The notes under the pieces are model-generated. The model did not search any database and was not told the DNA's origin. It worked only from the letters and a program-made list of their open reading frames with translations. Source: Akebia trifoliata (taxonomy: Eukaryota > Streptophyta > Magnoliopsida > Ranunculales > Lardizabalaceae). Taken from it: a DNA stretch of 64,000 nucleotides. A program made the position numbers and the translations under genes. Location of the stretch: positions 47,817,220 through 47,881,219 of the forward strand of contig CM030714.1 of NCBI GenBank assembly GCA_017979445.1, read 5' to 3'. Below are positions 22,900 to 34,602 of the stretch, piece after piece; position 1 is the stretch's first letter, and every line of letters starts with the position of its first letter.

Positions 22900-23190
22900 G
22901 ACTAACGTGCGCATGTATAAATGCTCGTGAGTTCTACGGGAAGGGGTCAGTCTCGTGTTCAACGTTTAGGCTCTCACTTTCGGTGTCAAGTCGAAAACAG
23001 GGGCGGTTACAGTCGGTGGAATTCCCTGGTCCACCTGTCACATCTTCCAAATCATTTCCATTCCATCAAATATTTAAAAAAGTCAAACATATAGGACAAC
23101 ACGCGTCACCTCTTTATTGGTTGTTAGCCTTCCCATAAATATCTGGGTAATGCTTTCCTTCAACTTAACCAATGGAGAGTGGACCGTCCG
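22900..23190. other. Island of higher GC without recognisable gene
   Basis: Base composition is visibly richer in G+C than its flanks (GTCGAAAACAGGGGCGG, CACGCGTCACC). A 103-codon frame (22827-23138) crosses it but shows no recognisable domain. It may be a remnant of an old gene, promoter or transposon; I cannot assign it. Confidence 0.3.
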
Positions 23191-23394
23191 GAGGACTTGA
23201 ATTTCATGTTTTCTTATAGTACTCAATTTGATGTCTTTCCTCTAGAAATGATTTTTGTTTTTCTTGGATGCTCAATTGTGTCTTGTAACTTAAAAACTCG
23301 TTGAGTCGAATCAAAACTTGATTGGATATTGAGTTAATTTGGTAACAAAACTCGATAGAACCAACTTATCAGGTTAATTCAGAAACTTCGAAAT

Positions 23395-23606
23395 GTAGAG
23401 GTGGAACTAGGATTTTGCTCTCGTGGGAGCAATTAAGACTAAAATTATTTTTGTGGGGTCAACAAATAAAGAAAAAGAAAATTGTATGGAGGTAGTAGCT
23501 ACCGATTTTTTTTATTCATAGTTATATTTATTGTAATAAGTCATGTATACTCAAAGACTTTAAAAATTCTTATGGGGGCAAGTGCCCTATTGCCTCCACT
23601 GTAAAT
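23395..23606. repeat. Dispersed repeat remnant (GGGGGCAAGTGCCC type)
   Basis: It starts AGAGGTGGAACTAGG and ends near AAATTTGCCCCTG, with GGGGGCAAGTGCCCTATTGC in the right part. The patch near 2125-2240 shares the same word order (GGGGCGAAGCTAG, GGGGGCAACTGCCCCCA). Confidence 0.4.
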
Positions 23607-24329
23607 TTGCCCCTGTTGAAATGCATTGGATCAGAGGCTACTTTTAATTATTATTTTTTTATTTTTCTTTCAAAAATTTATCATCTCTAAGTTGTTTAAC
23701 ATATTTAATCTCATTTTCAATTCATCAACTTCAGACTCTTGAAGTATTAGTATCTATCATCTTTTATATCTTAGGAAAATTTACAATATTTGTGAGATAT
23801 TAATGTTAAAGGAGATCCATCTTAAGGTTGAACAAGAGGGTAGATTGAGGATGCATTTGAATAAACAATGAAGAGGAGTGTATTTTGTCATTTAATGTTT
23901 AGTTTGATTCGATAGTTTTCGAAAACTTTGCCCAATTTGAGGGGCATGCAAGTCGAGTTTCTGAGTTCTAAGCTCCAACCCCGTATCCACTTTGATGGAT
24001 TTATACCCCAAAAAAAAAGTAACTTTATTGATGATTTATATATTATTTTATTTGATATATTTATATATTATTAATTGATTTATATATTATCAATAGAATA
24101 TTTTTTGATGTTTTTCATAATTTATTTTGACAAAAATTTTCCTAGGTTATAAGTTTTAAGACAATCATATTACATCGATCCCACTATTTTTTTAATCCCA
24201 TTAAATATCAAGAATTGTTATTTTTCTGTGGTTGTTTTTAAATTTTAAAATGTCTAAAAGTAAGGTGAAGCTTTTAATTCAATTGTATGATAAGAGAAGT
24301 GCCATGGCTATTGACATTAATACATTTTG
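23607..24329. other. Intergenic, nothing recognised
   Basis: AT-rich DNA; a short patch near 23660-23780 resembles family K interiors but is too weak to call. Confidence 0.35.
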
Positions 24330-24339
24330 GCGCTTTTTT

Positions 24340-24683
24340 ACAACTTAAGAGAGCGAAACATTTTTGAAAATAGGGGTTAATAAGTTTCAGAAAGGACTGA
24401 TTTTTTTATATTAGGATGCTCTCTATGGTGAAGAGACCATCTTTACCAAAAATCAGCTCATTCCAAAACTTCTAACCCTAGTTTACAAGTTGAAGAATCG
24501 TGAACCGTCCGACTTTTATAAATCACTTTTGATGGGGTTAGAAATTTTAGAATCGGCTGATTTTTGGTGAGGGTGATCTCCTCATTATAGAGATCATCCT
24601 CACTAAAAATCAGCCCATTTTGAAACCTCTAACTCATACATTGATAAGATGTTTGGCACAATATTTGACTCTCTCTTTAGGGC
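24340..24683. mobile_element. Palindromic family E element (copy E5)
   Basis: It has two hairpins as in other copies: ATCAGCTCATTCCAAAACTT closes the first, and GGGGTTAGAAATTTTAGAAT opens the second. The spacer is TTGAAGAATCGTGAACCGTC. The outer ends GAAACATTTTTGAAAATAG and, reversed, CAAACATCTTATCAATG are degraded. Confidence 0.7.
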
Positions 24684-24836
24684 CTCGGAAACACCACCCA
24701 AGTTGTAAAGGGCAAATCCCCAAGATAATTTATCTAATAACACTCAAACTACAATAATATTTAACGTGGTTCAAGAATGTCTATGTCCAAGGATGGATTT
24801 ACAATGGGGAACTTGGCCCATAAGAAAAGTTTAAGA

Positions 24837-25040
24837 GAATAATGATTTTTTGACATCCCCATCTGACACACGCTCCCTGATGTGGTATTTGCCTGAACCA
24901 TAGACTCTTTTCCTTGGGATACACAACTGCACATATTTATGGGGATGTACGATTGTGTATTTCGAGAGTAAAAATCTATGGTTCTAACCCATGCCACATC
25001 AGGGGTGTGTATCATAGGGGGCGTCAGAAAATCACGACTC
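24837..25040. mobile_element. Mutator-like MITE family D, copy 3
   Basis: It starts GAATAATGATTTTTTGACAT and ends, reversed, GAGTCGTGATTTTCTGACGC. The inner arms CTGATGTGG and CCACATCAG and the core GAACCATAGACTCTTTTCC match the family. A clear 9 bp duplication was not visible, so the exact edges are approximate. Confidence 0.75.
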
Positions 25041-27022
25041 TTTTTGAAATTACTAGGATATATACATCGACTGATAATAGTGGCAGATAATAAAATTTGC
25101 CACTATTGCCCCCACAATTTTTTTAAATTTTTTTCAAAGGCCTTTGTTTCCCCCATGTAAACAAAATCGTGGCTCCCCCTTAACTATGTCCACAAATGAG
25201 AAGAACAATTCACTATTGTAAGCAAGAGTTAATGACACAAAGCTTATCTTAAGGAGGCTTTGACTTTTTGGTTTATAGCCATCATTAGTATTAAGATAAA
25301 CGATAATCAAGAAAAAAAAATTTATCGAGGTTTCAAAATTTTATTGATTAATTTAACCTAGATTTCCTCAAAAATCAATTAAATGGAATCAAAGTCAACC
25401 AAAACACCGAGTGGGGAACATAAACCATATTATTAATCCATTTTGGAAATAAGTCAAACTCATATTATCATGATAGATTATTCAATAATGCAATCCCACT
25501 CCTTGTTTTATTTTATTTTATTATGTATGAAGAACTATTACAGAAGATATTAGTTAATCCCTTTAGATAGCTTGAATTAAAATCCAAGTTATAAGATATT
25601 AATGTCTAATTGTTTCAACGACATGATTACTGGTTTTGACTTAGTTTATTTTTTATTTAATCCAATTTGATCTCTTTACATGAAAATTATGGAAAGATAA
25701 TTAGGATGAGATGACACCAAAATGAACAAGCCCTAACCGGGTCACTCAATGGATTTGTGCTGTAAAGTTTTAGCCCAAACCTCTTAATATTAAAGATTAA
25801 CATAGGCCAATCTGAAAACGATTTGGACTTAAATTACTTTTTGAAGCCCATATCCACTAAGAGCAGTAGGTCTCTCAATGGATCGGGCCCAATTCAGATC
25901 AGGGTTGATCATGGACCAATACATTCTGGAAAAGATAAAACCTGAAACTGATCCGAATAAAAATTGAAGGGGATACTTGTTTGGATTGGGTTCTATTAGA
26001 TCTCAATATTAGGATCCAAACCCGATCTAATAACAATTTGGTTAGGTCAAGCCGGGATCAAATCCCATTTGATATACAAAATATAAATAATCTTCCATGT
26101 ATTTAAACAAGTACATATTTTCTTTAATATTTTATTGGATCATGGCCCTGTTGGATCAAGACATGGTCGATCCATAGCTGATCCAATAAGTTATGAAATC
26201 GGATCCTTATTAGAATCAAAATCCGTGATCCATATCCAGAATTATTGCATCCGAATAGATCAAGTTTTGGGTCTGATGGGCAGAGCCACACCCTAATGAG
26301 AATATCATGCATGTGATATCAGCTGATGGTTACGGTTTTCTTTGTAAGTAATATAAACAGTTTTGTCGTTGGGCCCATCACTGCAATGTCTAAACCATTG
26401 GATGGTCCTCGCGATTCAAATCATATCATGAGATTCATCAATGTATGAATCTTACCTCTAGAGTGTTCTAATCATTTAGTATAGGATGAAGATTTTAGAA
26501 GATAGCCAAAGAAAGATTGGTGTGAATATTGATCCAATTCCATGAATAATATTTGATAATAAGGGGTAACACATTCACTAACCAATCATATTAACCCCCG
26601 CCCAAGCCATCATGAGTTATGCTTGGCACCCAAGCCCATCCTTGAGTGGTTTGGGCTTGGATTGAGCCCCAACCACCAAATCCACAACCAAACCCAACAA
26701 AGTTTAAACCCAAGAGAGAAATCAAGGAGGGGTTGTAGGAACCTAATAATTCCACAAGTCAACAAAAGTTGAAACCTCATAATTCACCATTACATATTTA
26801 TATTCATATATGATATAAAGGTCAATGAAGAAATCCATAGTAATATCAAAGAAATTTTTTTGGAAGGCCTCCTACCAAGTATATACTAATCAAAGTGAAA
26901 CTAAAAACAGGCAAGGCAATAATGGATGAGTAAACTAATCAAACCAGAGTCAAAACAATATGATCCCTCGCATGGTGTTGAAGGTGATGGTGGACGTGGT
27001 CGAATATCAAGCTCAAGTAAGC
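25041..27022. other. Intergenic with decayed repeats; 3' flank of the DUF1218 gene
   Basis: No gene is supported. Parts of 25860-26290 and 26580-26700 are rich in GATCC/GGATC and GGGCTTGG/CCAAGCCC words, suggesting old foldback or hAT-like debris. The 3' untranslated region of the DUF1218 gene must lie just below 27023. Confidence 0.4.
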
Positions 27023-29428
27023 TTAACTATAAGTGCCCATCCCTACACCGGTCTCTTTTCCATAGGGAGACTGGAAGCTATCATTAGCCTTTGAGTAGCA
27101 TACATAATAGAGCTCGGTAAGTATCCCAGTAAAGACAATGAAGGCTGCGCCTGCCCCAAAAACTCCCTTCCTCAAGGTCTCGCAAGAAGGAGGGTCCTCT
27201 GCGAAAATTTTCCTATACTTGGTGTGGTAGGCATTCGTCACCGAAGCCGCAAGCAAGCACACCTCAGCAATAAGAAATGTCACCCTAAGACACATCAATC
27301 CAACATTGTAAGGTATGTATGGATAGGGCATAAAATGGGTTGGATTTTATCCGAAATCCAAGTGATCCGAAAATCGAATTTAGTGGGTTTGGGTCCTTGG
27401 ATTAGATCCATGATCTGAGTCGGATATGGGTCCATCCATGTATCTGCCTAGATCAGAATTATACATTTCTTTGAAAAAGTAAACCTACCAGCAGGAGATG
27501 AACAAGATGATTGCCCACGCCCTTGGGCCTCCGGGGCGTAGAGCCTTCCCGCAGCAGAAGCATTTGCTTGCCACCATTATAAAGACTTGACTAGCCATGA
27601 GGAACAAAAGTGATCCAACACCCATGCCAGTTGCAATATCTGAGTCATAGACACAGTAGTTATAAACCTTCTCATTGTCCAAGACGATGTGTGCCTGCCA
27701 GAGAAGATATCAACGGATCAGTTGGGATCAACCAAACCGAGAACTCAGAGTGAATCAGCTAGCCACCCATTACAAAATTAATAAAGATATTTATAGGTCA
27801 GGTCGTTCTATGTGTCTTTTATTATCACATAAAAGTATCAGAGTCTGTTGAATCACTTTTTTGCACAAAATACTCTGTTTAAAGAAAAGGGCTTTCAAAA
27901 ATATCTCTCTTAATGCAAAAATGAAGGTATGTACAACGAAAAAATATACCATACATGGAAAAAATAATAATGTACACCAGTAGTTTTTCTTCAAGACTAG
28001 TGTTTTTCTTGGATTACATTCGTGTGTGCGGGGTTGGGAAGTGGGAGGAGGAATTGTATATCTATAAATTAGTAGCCACAAAATATGAATGGTTTAGAGT
28101 TTCAAAGCTAGGCGTAGGGTTTTGGTCAAGTTGATGCCCTCTGCTGCCAGGGTACGGGTATATCAGAACACGTGTTATGGGTATGGGTCGAAGTATTCTT
28201 AACATGTTCGACCTTCAAATCTTAAGTTACTAAACCCGCTACAACTCAGTAACTAACCCTCTTTCTTATCCCATAAGTCAATCGGGTAGACCTACCTAAA
28301 TGCAGAGAAAAAAGCAAGAGAAACTAAAAAGAACAAACATCTGAGCCGTATCTAGAATGGATTTGATGGCTTACTGTTCTATCTAACACCGATCTAAACC
28401 AAGAAATTATAGATCGCAATTTTATTTAATGATTTTATGATCATTTGAATCGTTTAAGAACCTAGTAACTTGATTGAAGGGGTTGTTTATCAAAAAATTA
28501 AGCCCACTACATTTTTAGCAGCAAAAGCTACTCAAGTCATACTGATTAGTGATTATTGATTATTTCAGAGTCACATATATGACTGGAATTCCTACAAAAT
28601 AGTAGCTAAAAGTCGAATTGCTTTGGTGTTCTTAGATCTGTCAATTAAGTTTTTCAAGGAAGAGGATTGGCTTAAGTTGAAACCTGGAGTAAAAATTATA
28701 TAAAATCTCCACACATGGATCAAAATTCGTCGATTTCGTTCATTGTGATATAGATCTAGATAAGAGCCGAATGGTGATGTAGGATTCAAGTTGCCTAGAA
28801 TAAAAGATTTTTCTTGCCCTGATCAAATTGGGTGTTTATGCAAGATCTTGTACAGGAAATTATTTTTGGTTAGAGATTACATCTATGTGCAGATCTGGAG
28901 TCTCTCACTAAATACCAAAATGACTACTAATTACAAAGTTGGAGACTAATTCAGGGAATTGGGTATCCAAATTAGCCAATTTCCCTCCTAAATTCCACTG
29001 AAAATGGACAGAATCATAAAACAACTTAGCTTGAGATTCAAAATAAAGGTATATAGAGTTCTCTCACTAAATACCAAAATGACCACTCATTACAAAGTTG
29101 GAGACTAATTCAGGGATTTGGGTTTCCAAATCAGCCAATTTCCCTCTGAAATTCCACTAAAACTGGACAAAATCACAAACCACATAGATCAAATCAGCTT
29201 CGAACCTGGAAAATTGTTAGACGAAAAGAGGATCTAAAGATCTATCAAAGAACAGCTCATCAGAAAACAATAATAATTAGATGGAATAATAGATAGATAT
29301 TTGGGAGAGTTTCAAAAGGAGAACACAAAAGGACTTACAGTACTCCTTCTCTGCTCAGCCGCAACAGCAAGAGCGAAAGCAATTAGATCAAAGATGAAGA
29401 CCACTACCAATAGTATAGTCGACGCCAT
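27023..29428 (-). CDS. DUF1218 four-helix membrane protein (three exons)
   Basis: Exons on the minus strand are 29339-29428, 27489-27694 and 27023-27284. Joined they give 558 nt, or 185 residues plus stop. Splice sites are canonical: donor GTAAGT after exon 1, acceptor TGGCAG before exon 2, donor GTAGGT after exon 2, acceptor TCTTAG before exon 3. The first exon encodes a hydrophobic helix ending in AVAAEQRRST, the family signature start. Exon 2 carries YCVYDSDIATGMGVG and CFCCGKALRPGGPRAWAI; exon 3 carries VCLLAASVTNAYHTKY and PPSCETLRKGVFGAGAAF. This is the Pfam DUF1218 family, which includes Arabidopsis VCC/DEAL and MWL proteins acting in endomembranes on leaf symmetry, veins or lignin. 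Four transmembrane segments are expected. Which subgroup it belongs to, and its role here, are inferred. A foldback element starts only about 110 bp above the TATA box. Confidence 0.95.
28900..29178. repeat. Tandem duplication in intron 1 of the DUF1218 gene
   Basis: A block of about 120 bp is present twice, offset by 159 bases. The first copy is about 28901-29020, the second about 29060-29178. Both contain CTCTCACTAAATACCAAAAT, GTTGGAGACTAATTCAGGGA and GCCAATTTCCCTC. They differ at scattered positions, so the duplication is not recent. Confidence 0.85.
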
Positions 29429-29500
29429 TAGAGTTGCAGATCTCTCTCTCTCTCTCAAAAAGAAAACCACAATGGTGAAGAAAAGAAGCAGAAGAGCCGC

Positions 29501-29509
29501 AAATATAAA
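29501..29509 (-). promoter_or_regulatory. TATA box of the DUF1218 gene
   Basis: On the gene strand GTTTATATTTG lies about 75 bases above the ATG. The leader between them contains (GA)n at 29441-29456, a common plant 5' leader feature. Transcription would start near 29475. Confidence 0.55.
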
Positions 29510-29622
29510 CTAAAAAACACACTCTCTCTGTTTTTCTAACCAAAGGATTGTTTGTCGGTGAAGTAACTGAACTACCTACCAGATCTTGCCTCGAGATGCG
29601 TGTAATTTTTTCAAAGAATAGA

Positions 29623-30942
29623 AGTAATTTAGATATACCCCTTTGAGTTTTGATGAATATTTGAGATACCCCTGACGTTTCAAAATTCAAATTTTTGTGT
29701 GAGTTTAACTGAAAATGACCAAAATATCCTTTCCTTCAACCTCTAGCCAAAATTCCTCCCAAAAATCGCTCAATTTTCTCAATCATTTTTGTCTTTAAAG
29801 ATCTAAAATAATGTTTTTTCTCCTTCTAGAAGGAACCCAACAAGATTATCATTTGATCGTGTATGGCATTTCTGACTACTTTATGCATATAGCCATAAAG
29901 TATCATAAACTATATTTGAACGCTTGTGGATCACATATACAATTTGTGATTATATTATATGCTCGAATGTTTTATTGTGACACATCTTCACCATCACAAC
30001 CTATAATTTTTTTACTTCTTAATATATTATAGTCTCGTACTAAGTAATTAAGGCTTAGAGCTTGAAGACGAGAATGTGAAATAACCCTGAGAGGTTGGCT
30101 CAATGGTAATTTTGGACCGATAAGTGATTAATGATCGTAGGTCGTAAGTTTGATACCTAGTATGAGCATTAGTTCCTTAGGGGGTACTTGCGAGGGTGCA
30201 CCCTCACTTATCTAGTGCGTGTGATGTGTAGGTGTTCCACGTGTCCCGGGACTAATCCTAGGATAGAGGTCTATTATGGATTGGGCAAAACCCAAATATG
30301 GGTCTGGTCCAATGTCTATAGGGATACTTGATTATTAAAAAAAAAAAAAAAAAAAAAATTGAGAATGTGAAATAAACGATTATAACGTTAACGATCGACA
30401 TGTGTCATACTAGGTTGGAGAAGGATATATAGACATGATTAACATACATCATCAATGGGATTATGTTCTTGAATCAAAGTAAATATATAATTTTTTAAAT
30501 TAAATTCATTCCCTACACTTGTTTAATTAGCAAAAAAAGAAAAGAAATCATAATAAAATTAATAAATATTATATTTTCTTTTCAATTTAGAATTTATGAA
30601 TTCTAAAATACCAATCAAATATGCAAATACAATAAATTATACTCATAATTTTCTTAGATGTATTATGATAATTACAATTTTTTAATTTTTGTATTATTTT
30701 TTAATTTTATTTTCAATATATCTTGTGGGATTGCATATGTGCACAGATTACATTGATCTCACGATATGGCATATATTATTTCACTATATTGATTGTCAAA
30801 TAAATCAAAAAAATTATTCTAAGATTTGGGCAAGGGGTTGTTTAATACAGGAAAAAGGTCAGAGGGTTTGTTATAAGAATAACAAAAACACAGGGATATA
30901 TCAAATATTTCCTAAAATCCTGAGGGGTATGTTTAAGTTACT
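29623..30942. mobile_element. Foldback family K, copy K6, interrupted by a SINE
   Basis: The left end AGTAATTTAGATATACCCCT then TTTTGATGAATATTTGAGAT pairs with the right end, reversed AGTAACTTAAACATACCCCT and GATTTTAGGAAATATTTGAT. The span is enlarged by the SINE at 30085-30360 and other AT-rich sequence. It is the upstream neighbour of the DUF1218 promoter. Confidence 0.6.
30085..30360 (+). mobile_element. tRNA-derived SINE, first family, copy S2, with perfect target duplication
   Basis: The head GAGAGGTTGGCTCAATGGTA (A box) and GTAGGTCGTAAGTTTGATAC (B box) form an internal Pol III promoter. The 276 bp body ends in poly(A) at about 30338-30358. A perfect 15 bp duplication, GAGAATGTGAAATAA, flanks it (30070-30084 and 30361-30375). 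Encodes nothing and depends on LINE machinery. Confidence 0.9.
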
Positions 30943-31285
30943 CGAGAGAAGAATGTGAAAGGACACCTGATGTGCGTTGTAAGGTCTAATTTGTTTCGTA
31001 TTCTGGTCGTTTCTTACAACTAATACGTTATCATCTCCTTCACGCAATAAGAGGAGAGTTATGATTGCGTACTTTGCGAGACCACCATTTTAAGTGCTCT
31101 CTTGTTCTGAAACCGCTGATCCTTAAAATGTATGTTTCCCAAAAGATTAGTCAGACATTCATTGATCTATGGTCACAGAATTTGCAACATAGATAAGATC
31201 CACTTATTTATCTTTGTTTAATAAAAAAATTATTTTATCGAAGATGACATAGAAATGAATGACTAAGTATCAAAGAAGAGTTGTG

Positions 31286-31450
31286 CTAAAGTGACTTTAA
31301 GATTGACCTCATTTCGCCTGACGTGGAGGTGTGCATAGAATCATAAAAGCTTTTCATTCGTAACTCGATGAAAAAAAGCTATGATTTGTATACACCTCCT
31401 GTTAGGAAAGTGTGAAATGAGATCAATCTTTGAAGTCACTTCAACATTAC
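31286..31450. mobile_element. MITE family B, copy 2
   Basis: The left arm TGCTAAAGTGACTTTAAGAT pairs with the right arm, reversed TGTTGAAGTGACTTCAAAGA. Both continue to TTGA(C/T)CTCATTTC. The core CATAGAATCATAAAAGCTTT and its inverted partner AAAAAGCTATGATTTGTATA form the central hairpin. Confidence 0.75.
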
Positions 31451-32110
31451 TCATCAAAGAATATTTGGGATGCCCATGTGCTTTTAAATTGATGACACGT
31501 TCCTTGACCTCAGTCTTTTCAAATATACTAATGAAAAATGATTTAATTGTCCTTGAATTCAACTTCTTGGCAATTTTTTTTGATTTTTCTCCTAGAAACC
31601 TATCATCTTCAAGTTCTTTAATTTCTAGGGTGGTGTTACTTTTTACCTAATCAATCACATCTTCAATCCATCCTCGCCAACCTTCACTTAATCTCTTGCA
31701 TAAAATCTTTGATTTTTTTCTACCTAAATTCCTTCTACCTCTTAAAAAAACCTTATCTTATTCTCGAGCTTTGTAAATTTTTTTTTCCTTGTGATATCGT
31801 GGGTATCTCCACCCTTCAGGTGGATTTAATCCCACAGTCACATGTGCCGCCCCCTCAAAAAGTCTTATGTGCAATAGGTTGAATCAAATGTCAAGTCAAC
31901 CAAACCTTAGAGGGTGGCTCCAAGAAATTCATAGCTTCGTGAAATTTCGAACACTTGGGCTTTATAGGTTGAAATTGTTGAAGTAAATAGAATCTTAAGA
32001 TTGAAGAAAGGAATATACCTAAAAGTTCTAAAACGATTTGCTTGGAAAGAAAAAACAAATGGTTTTGGTTAGAGGTTAAATTTGAGGGCATTTGTTTTAT
32101 TTATTTATTT
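31450..32110. mobile_element. Foldback family K, copy K7
   Basis: The left arm has AGAATATTTGGGATGCCC, TTTTAAATTGATGACACG and CCTATCATCTTCAAGTTC. The right arm (31970-32110) carries AAATGGTTTTGGTTAGAGG and GAGGGCATTTG as inverted counterparts. Outer ends are not clean. Confidence 0.5.
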
Positions 32111-32169
32111 ATTAATTTTTTCTTAATAAAAAAAAGAAAGAAAGAAGGAAAAATAGATTCTTTTCAATG

Positions 32170-32262
32170 AGATACAAGTAAAAACCATCTATGGTTATGT
32201 ATGCACCTCCACATCAGCAATGTGAGAATCAATTTCCATTTCAATGTTACTCCAGCATACTC
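32170..32262. mobile_element. MITE family B, right-half fragment
   Basis: ACCATCTATGGTTATGTATG is followed by CACCTCCACATCAGCAATGT and the terminus, reversed ATGCTGGAGTAACATTGAAA. The left half is missing, so it is a truncated copy. Confidence 0.55.
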
Positions 32263-32660
32263 AAAAAGTAAAAAAAATGGCAGAAATAAAGAAACTCCCA
32301 AGTCCCAACTAACAAAAAAAAACTATTTAGTGATGGAACTTTTTTGGCACGGGCTTCTTGATTAAGATACTTGTTGATGCCAACACCACAACTACCACCA
32401 ACGGCCACATACTGAGGATAGTCGACTCGAGAACTCACTGAATCATAAGAAAAAACATTGTCGAATGAATCGTTATTTTTATTATTATTAATATTCTGTT
32501 TTTTTTTTTTTTTTTAATAAAATAAAAAGGTCTATGGTACTAAATTTTAAATATTAACATATTTTACATATTTAATAAATTTATTTAACTTGGCTGAGTC
32601 AACTTGTGAGTTGTCAAATTAACTTGAGTCGACTAGTTTTTAAAAAATGGTAAGTTTTAT
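32247..32660. repeat. Direct repeat X, copy 1
   Basis: It contains GGCACGGGCTTCTTGATTAA, ACGGCCACATACTGAGG, GAGAACTCACTGAATC and later GCTGAGTCAACTTGTGAGTT. The same segments in the same order occur at 35225-36390, there separated by a SINE and a long foldback. It has no gene; the nature of the parent repeat is unknown. Confidence 0.65.
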
Positions 32661-32920
32661 AAATGTCTTCAACAATTATAAAGAGACTTGTTCGAGTAAT
32701 AAAAAATAAAAAAGACGAAATGCCAAGACTATCATCTGAGGACAAACAAAAAAAGCCAGCCTGTGTAGTAGTAATATGTGTGTAATATGTATAAGCTTTT
32801 GAGCAGTTTTTGTTTTCTATTTAATGTCTTTGGAGCAACTTGATATATTAAACTACTTTTCAGTGTAGTTTAAAATGAAAGTAAGTTAGAGGAGATTGAA
32901 AAAAAAAAAAAAAAAAAAAA

Positions 32921-33024
32921 ACTCAAATACACTCTGATGGCAAAGAGCCATAGATTTTTTCCCTTTGGCATCCCGAGGAAAAAATATGGTTTTGTGCACA
33001 TTCTAAGTCGTTGAGTGTCTTTTG
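32921..33024. mobile_element. Short MITE with shared core hairpin and ACTCAAA arms
   Basis: The left arm ACTCAAATACACTC and the right arm, reversed ACTCAAACAAAAGACACTC, flank the core AGCCATAGATTTTTTCCCTT and its partner GGAAAAAATATGGTTTTG. A poly(A) run (about 32899-32920) precedes it. Confidence 0.6.
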
Positions 33025-33039
33025 TTTGAGTCACTTTAG

Positions 33040-33480
33040 CACGATTAATAAAATAATAAGTAAAAATGATAGATTAACAAGAATGTTCCAAACTTTCAAA
33101 TACCCTAAAATATTGCATAAGACCACCATCTTCAACCTCGATCTTGTAAAAAATCTTTGATTTTTTTTCCTCTCAAAATTCAACATTTTCTATCTTGGGT
33201 TATGGTGATAGATCATCCTTTGTTCTCATCATTGTTGGGATAATCACTTAATTTTCCACCTTGTTTTCATATTCTAAATTAATAATGAAACTTGTAAGCG
33301 TAAAACAAAACGAAGAACAATTCAATAAGAAAATAAAGATTACACAAAGGAAAGATAATTTATGTGGCTTGGCAGTGTACGTACAACCCTAACCCTAATG
33401 ATCCCTAATTGCTACACATAAAAGGTAGAAACCTTTTCTCTAATTTAAACCCTAATCCCTCAATCAAGAGAACTTAATTA
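33040..33480. repeat. Repeat debris: family K fragment and retroelement-like patch
   Basis: At 33050-33190 the words AATGATAGATTAACAAGAAT and CACCATCTTCAACCTCG resemble a K left interior. At 33290-33480, ATAAAGATTACACAAAGG with TTATGTGGCTTGGCAGTGTA resembles a patch at 54410-54560 (AAAGGATTTACATGGTTCG), a type often seen near plant retroelements. Both calls are weak. Confidence 0.3.
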
Positions 33481-33893
33481 AGAAATGTTTAGACTATTAT
33501 TAATGATGCACTGTAATAAGGTGTATTGCAACACATCAAATTATTATTTACGTGATTAGATTAAGAATCTGTCAATATTAAGATTTTATCTAAATCTCTA
33601 ACTAACAAATTCCATCTAAATATCTATCAATATAATTCGATGTATTGTAGTATATCTTATTATACTAATTCAGACCAATATTTTAACAAAAAATATTTAG
33701 ATTTTTTTGATAGGGTTATCATGGATGAAATGCACTTGAACCCTTGTTGAAAGGGATCGACCAATGCCCAAACCCCTTGTGGTGCTAGGGAAACCTTCAA
33801 TATGCGATATTTATCACTGCAAAAGGATAATATAATTTAGTTTTTTTTTTCAAGATTATTTTGTCAAATATAAATAGAGTCGTGATAATCAGA

Positions 33894-34017
33894 CTCCCTT
33901 TTTTGTACATTGCCTTTGTAGAATCGTAGATCTTTTGCTTCGAGATACACAAGTAAAAAGATTTATAATTTTGTGAACTGCAAGGTCAGGGAGCGTACAA
34001 AAAAAAGGGAGTTATAT
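33894..34017. mobile_element. MITE family C, copy 2 (short form)
   Basis: The left arm ACTCCCTTTTTTGTACATTG pairs with the right arm, reversed ACTCCCTTTTTTTTGTACGC. The core GTAGAATCGTAGATCTTTTG and its partner AAAAGATTTATAATTTTG surround GAGATACAC. Confidence 0.7.
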
Positions 34018-34129
34018 TATCATTAGTTAGATGGATAATGTTTGTGTGCATGTACTAAGATTTCTGCACACACACATTTGAAACTAGTCAGATTATTTAC
34101 TCAAGGAGAACTAAGATTCTGTAAGTACG

Positions 34130-34310
34130 AAGTTGCTGAGGGTATTTACTCTAATTGAAGGCCATGGTCGAAAGGTAGTACAAAAGGATAAGTGTATCTC
34201 AAATATTTTCCAAAACCTTGAGGGCATGTCCAAATTATTATCTTGCTCACGCAATAAGAGGAGATGTATAATTCCATAACTTGGGGACCCTCATTTTAAG
34301 TGTGACAATT
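34130..34310. mobile_element. Family K right terminus and downstream flank shared with copy K6
   Basis: AAGTGTATCTCAAATATTTT and CCTTGAGGGCATGTCC are a K right end. The following CACGCAATAAGAGGAG and CCTCATTTTAAGTG recur after K6 at about 31040-31095. The similarity past the element end suggests duplication of host sequence or a larger repeat. Confidence 0.45.
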
Positions 34311-34602
34311 TGCAGCACGGCCACATGGGCAGTTTAGGTCTATTGGATATCATAATTTTGTTATTATGAGAAAGTTCTTTTAAAGTAATTATTTGATTTG
34401 TTTATCTGAAAATGTCTTTTAAGTAATCATTTAATGAATTAATTATAACTAAAACCATTTTCTGCTATATATTATTCCTTTTATTTGAGAAGAAGAGGAT
34501 TGTAAATGCAATTACTCCAAATCATCAAATTAGGTTAAGCGAAAAAATAAAATGGTACTTGTCGTTTACAAATGACACGGTTCGTACAACGTTAAAAATA
34601 TA

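Noticed and set aside
22827..23138. 103-codon plus-strand open frame
   Set aside because: No recognisable domain or splice context; kept only as an unexplained GC island.
27791..28081. 96-codon minus-strand open frame
   Set aside because: It lies in intron 1 of the DUF1218 gene, has no conserved motif, and the exon structure is complete without it.
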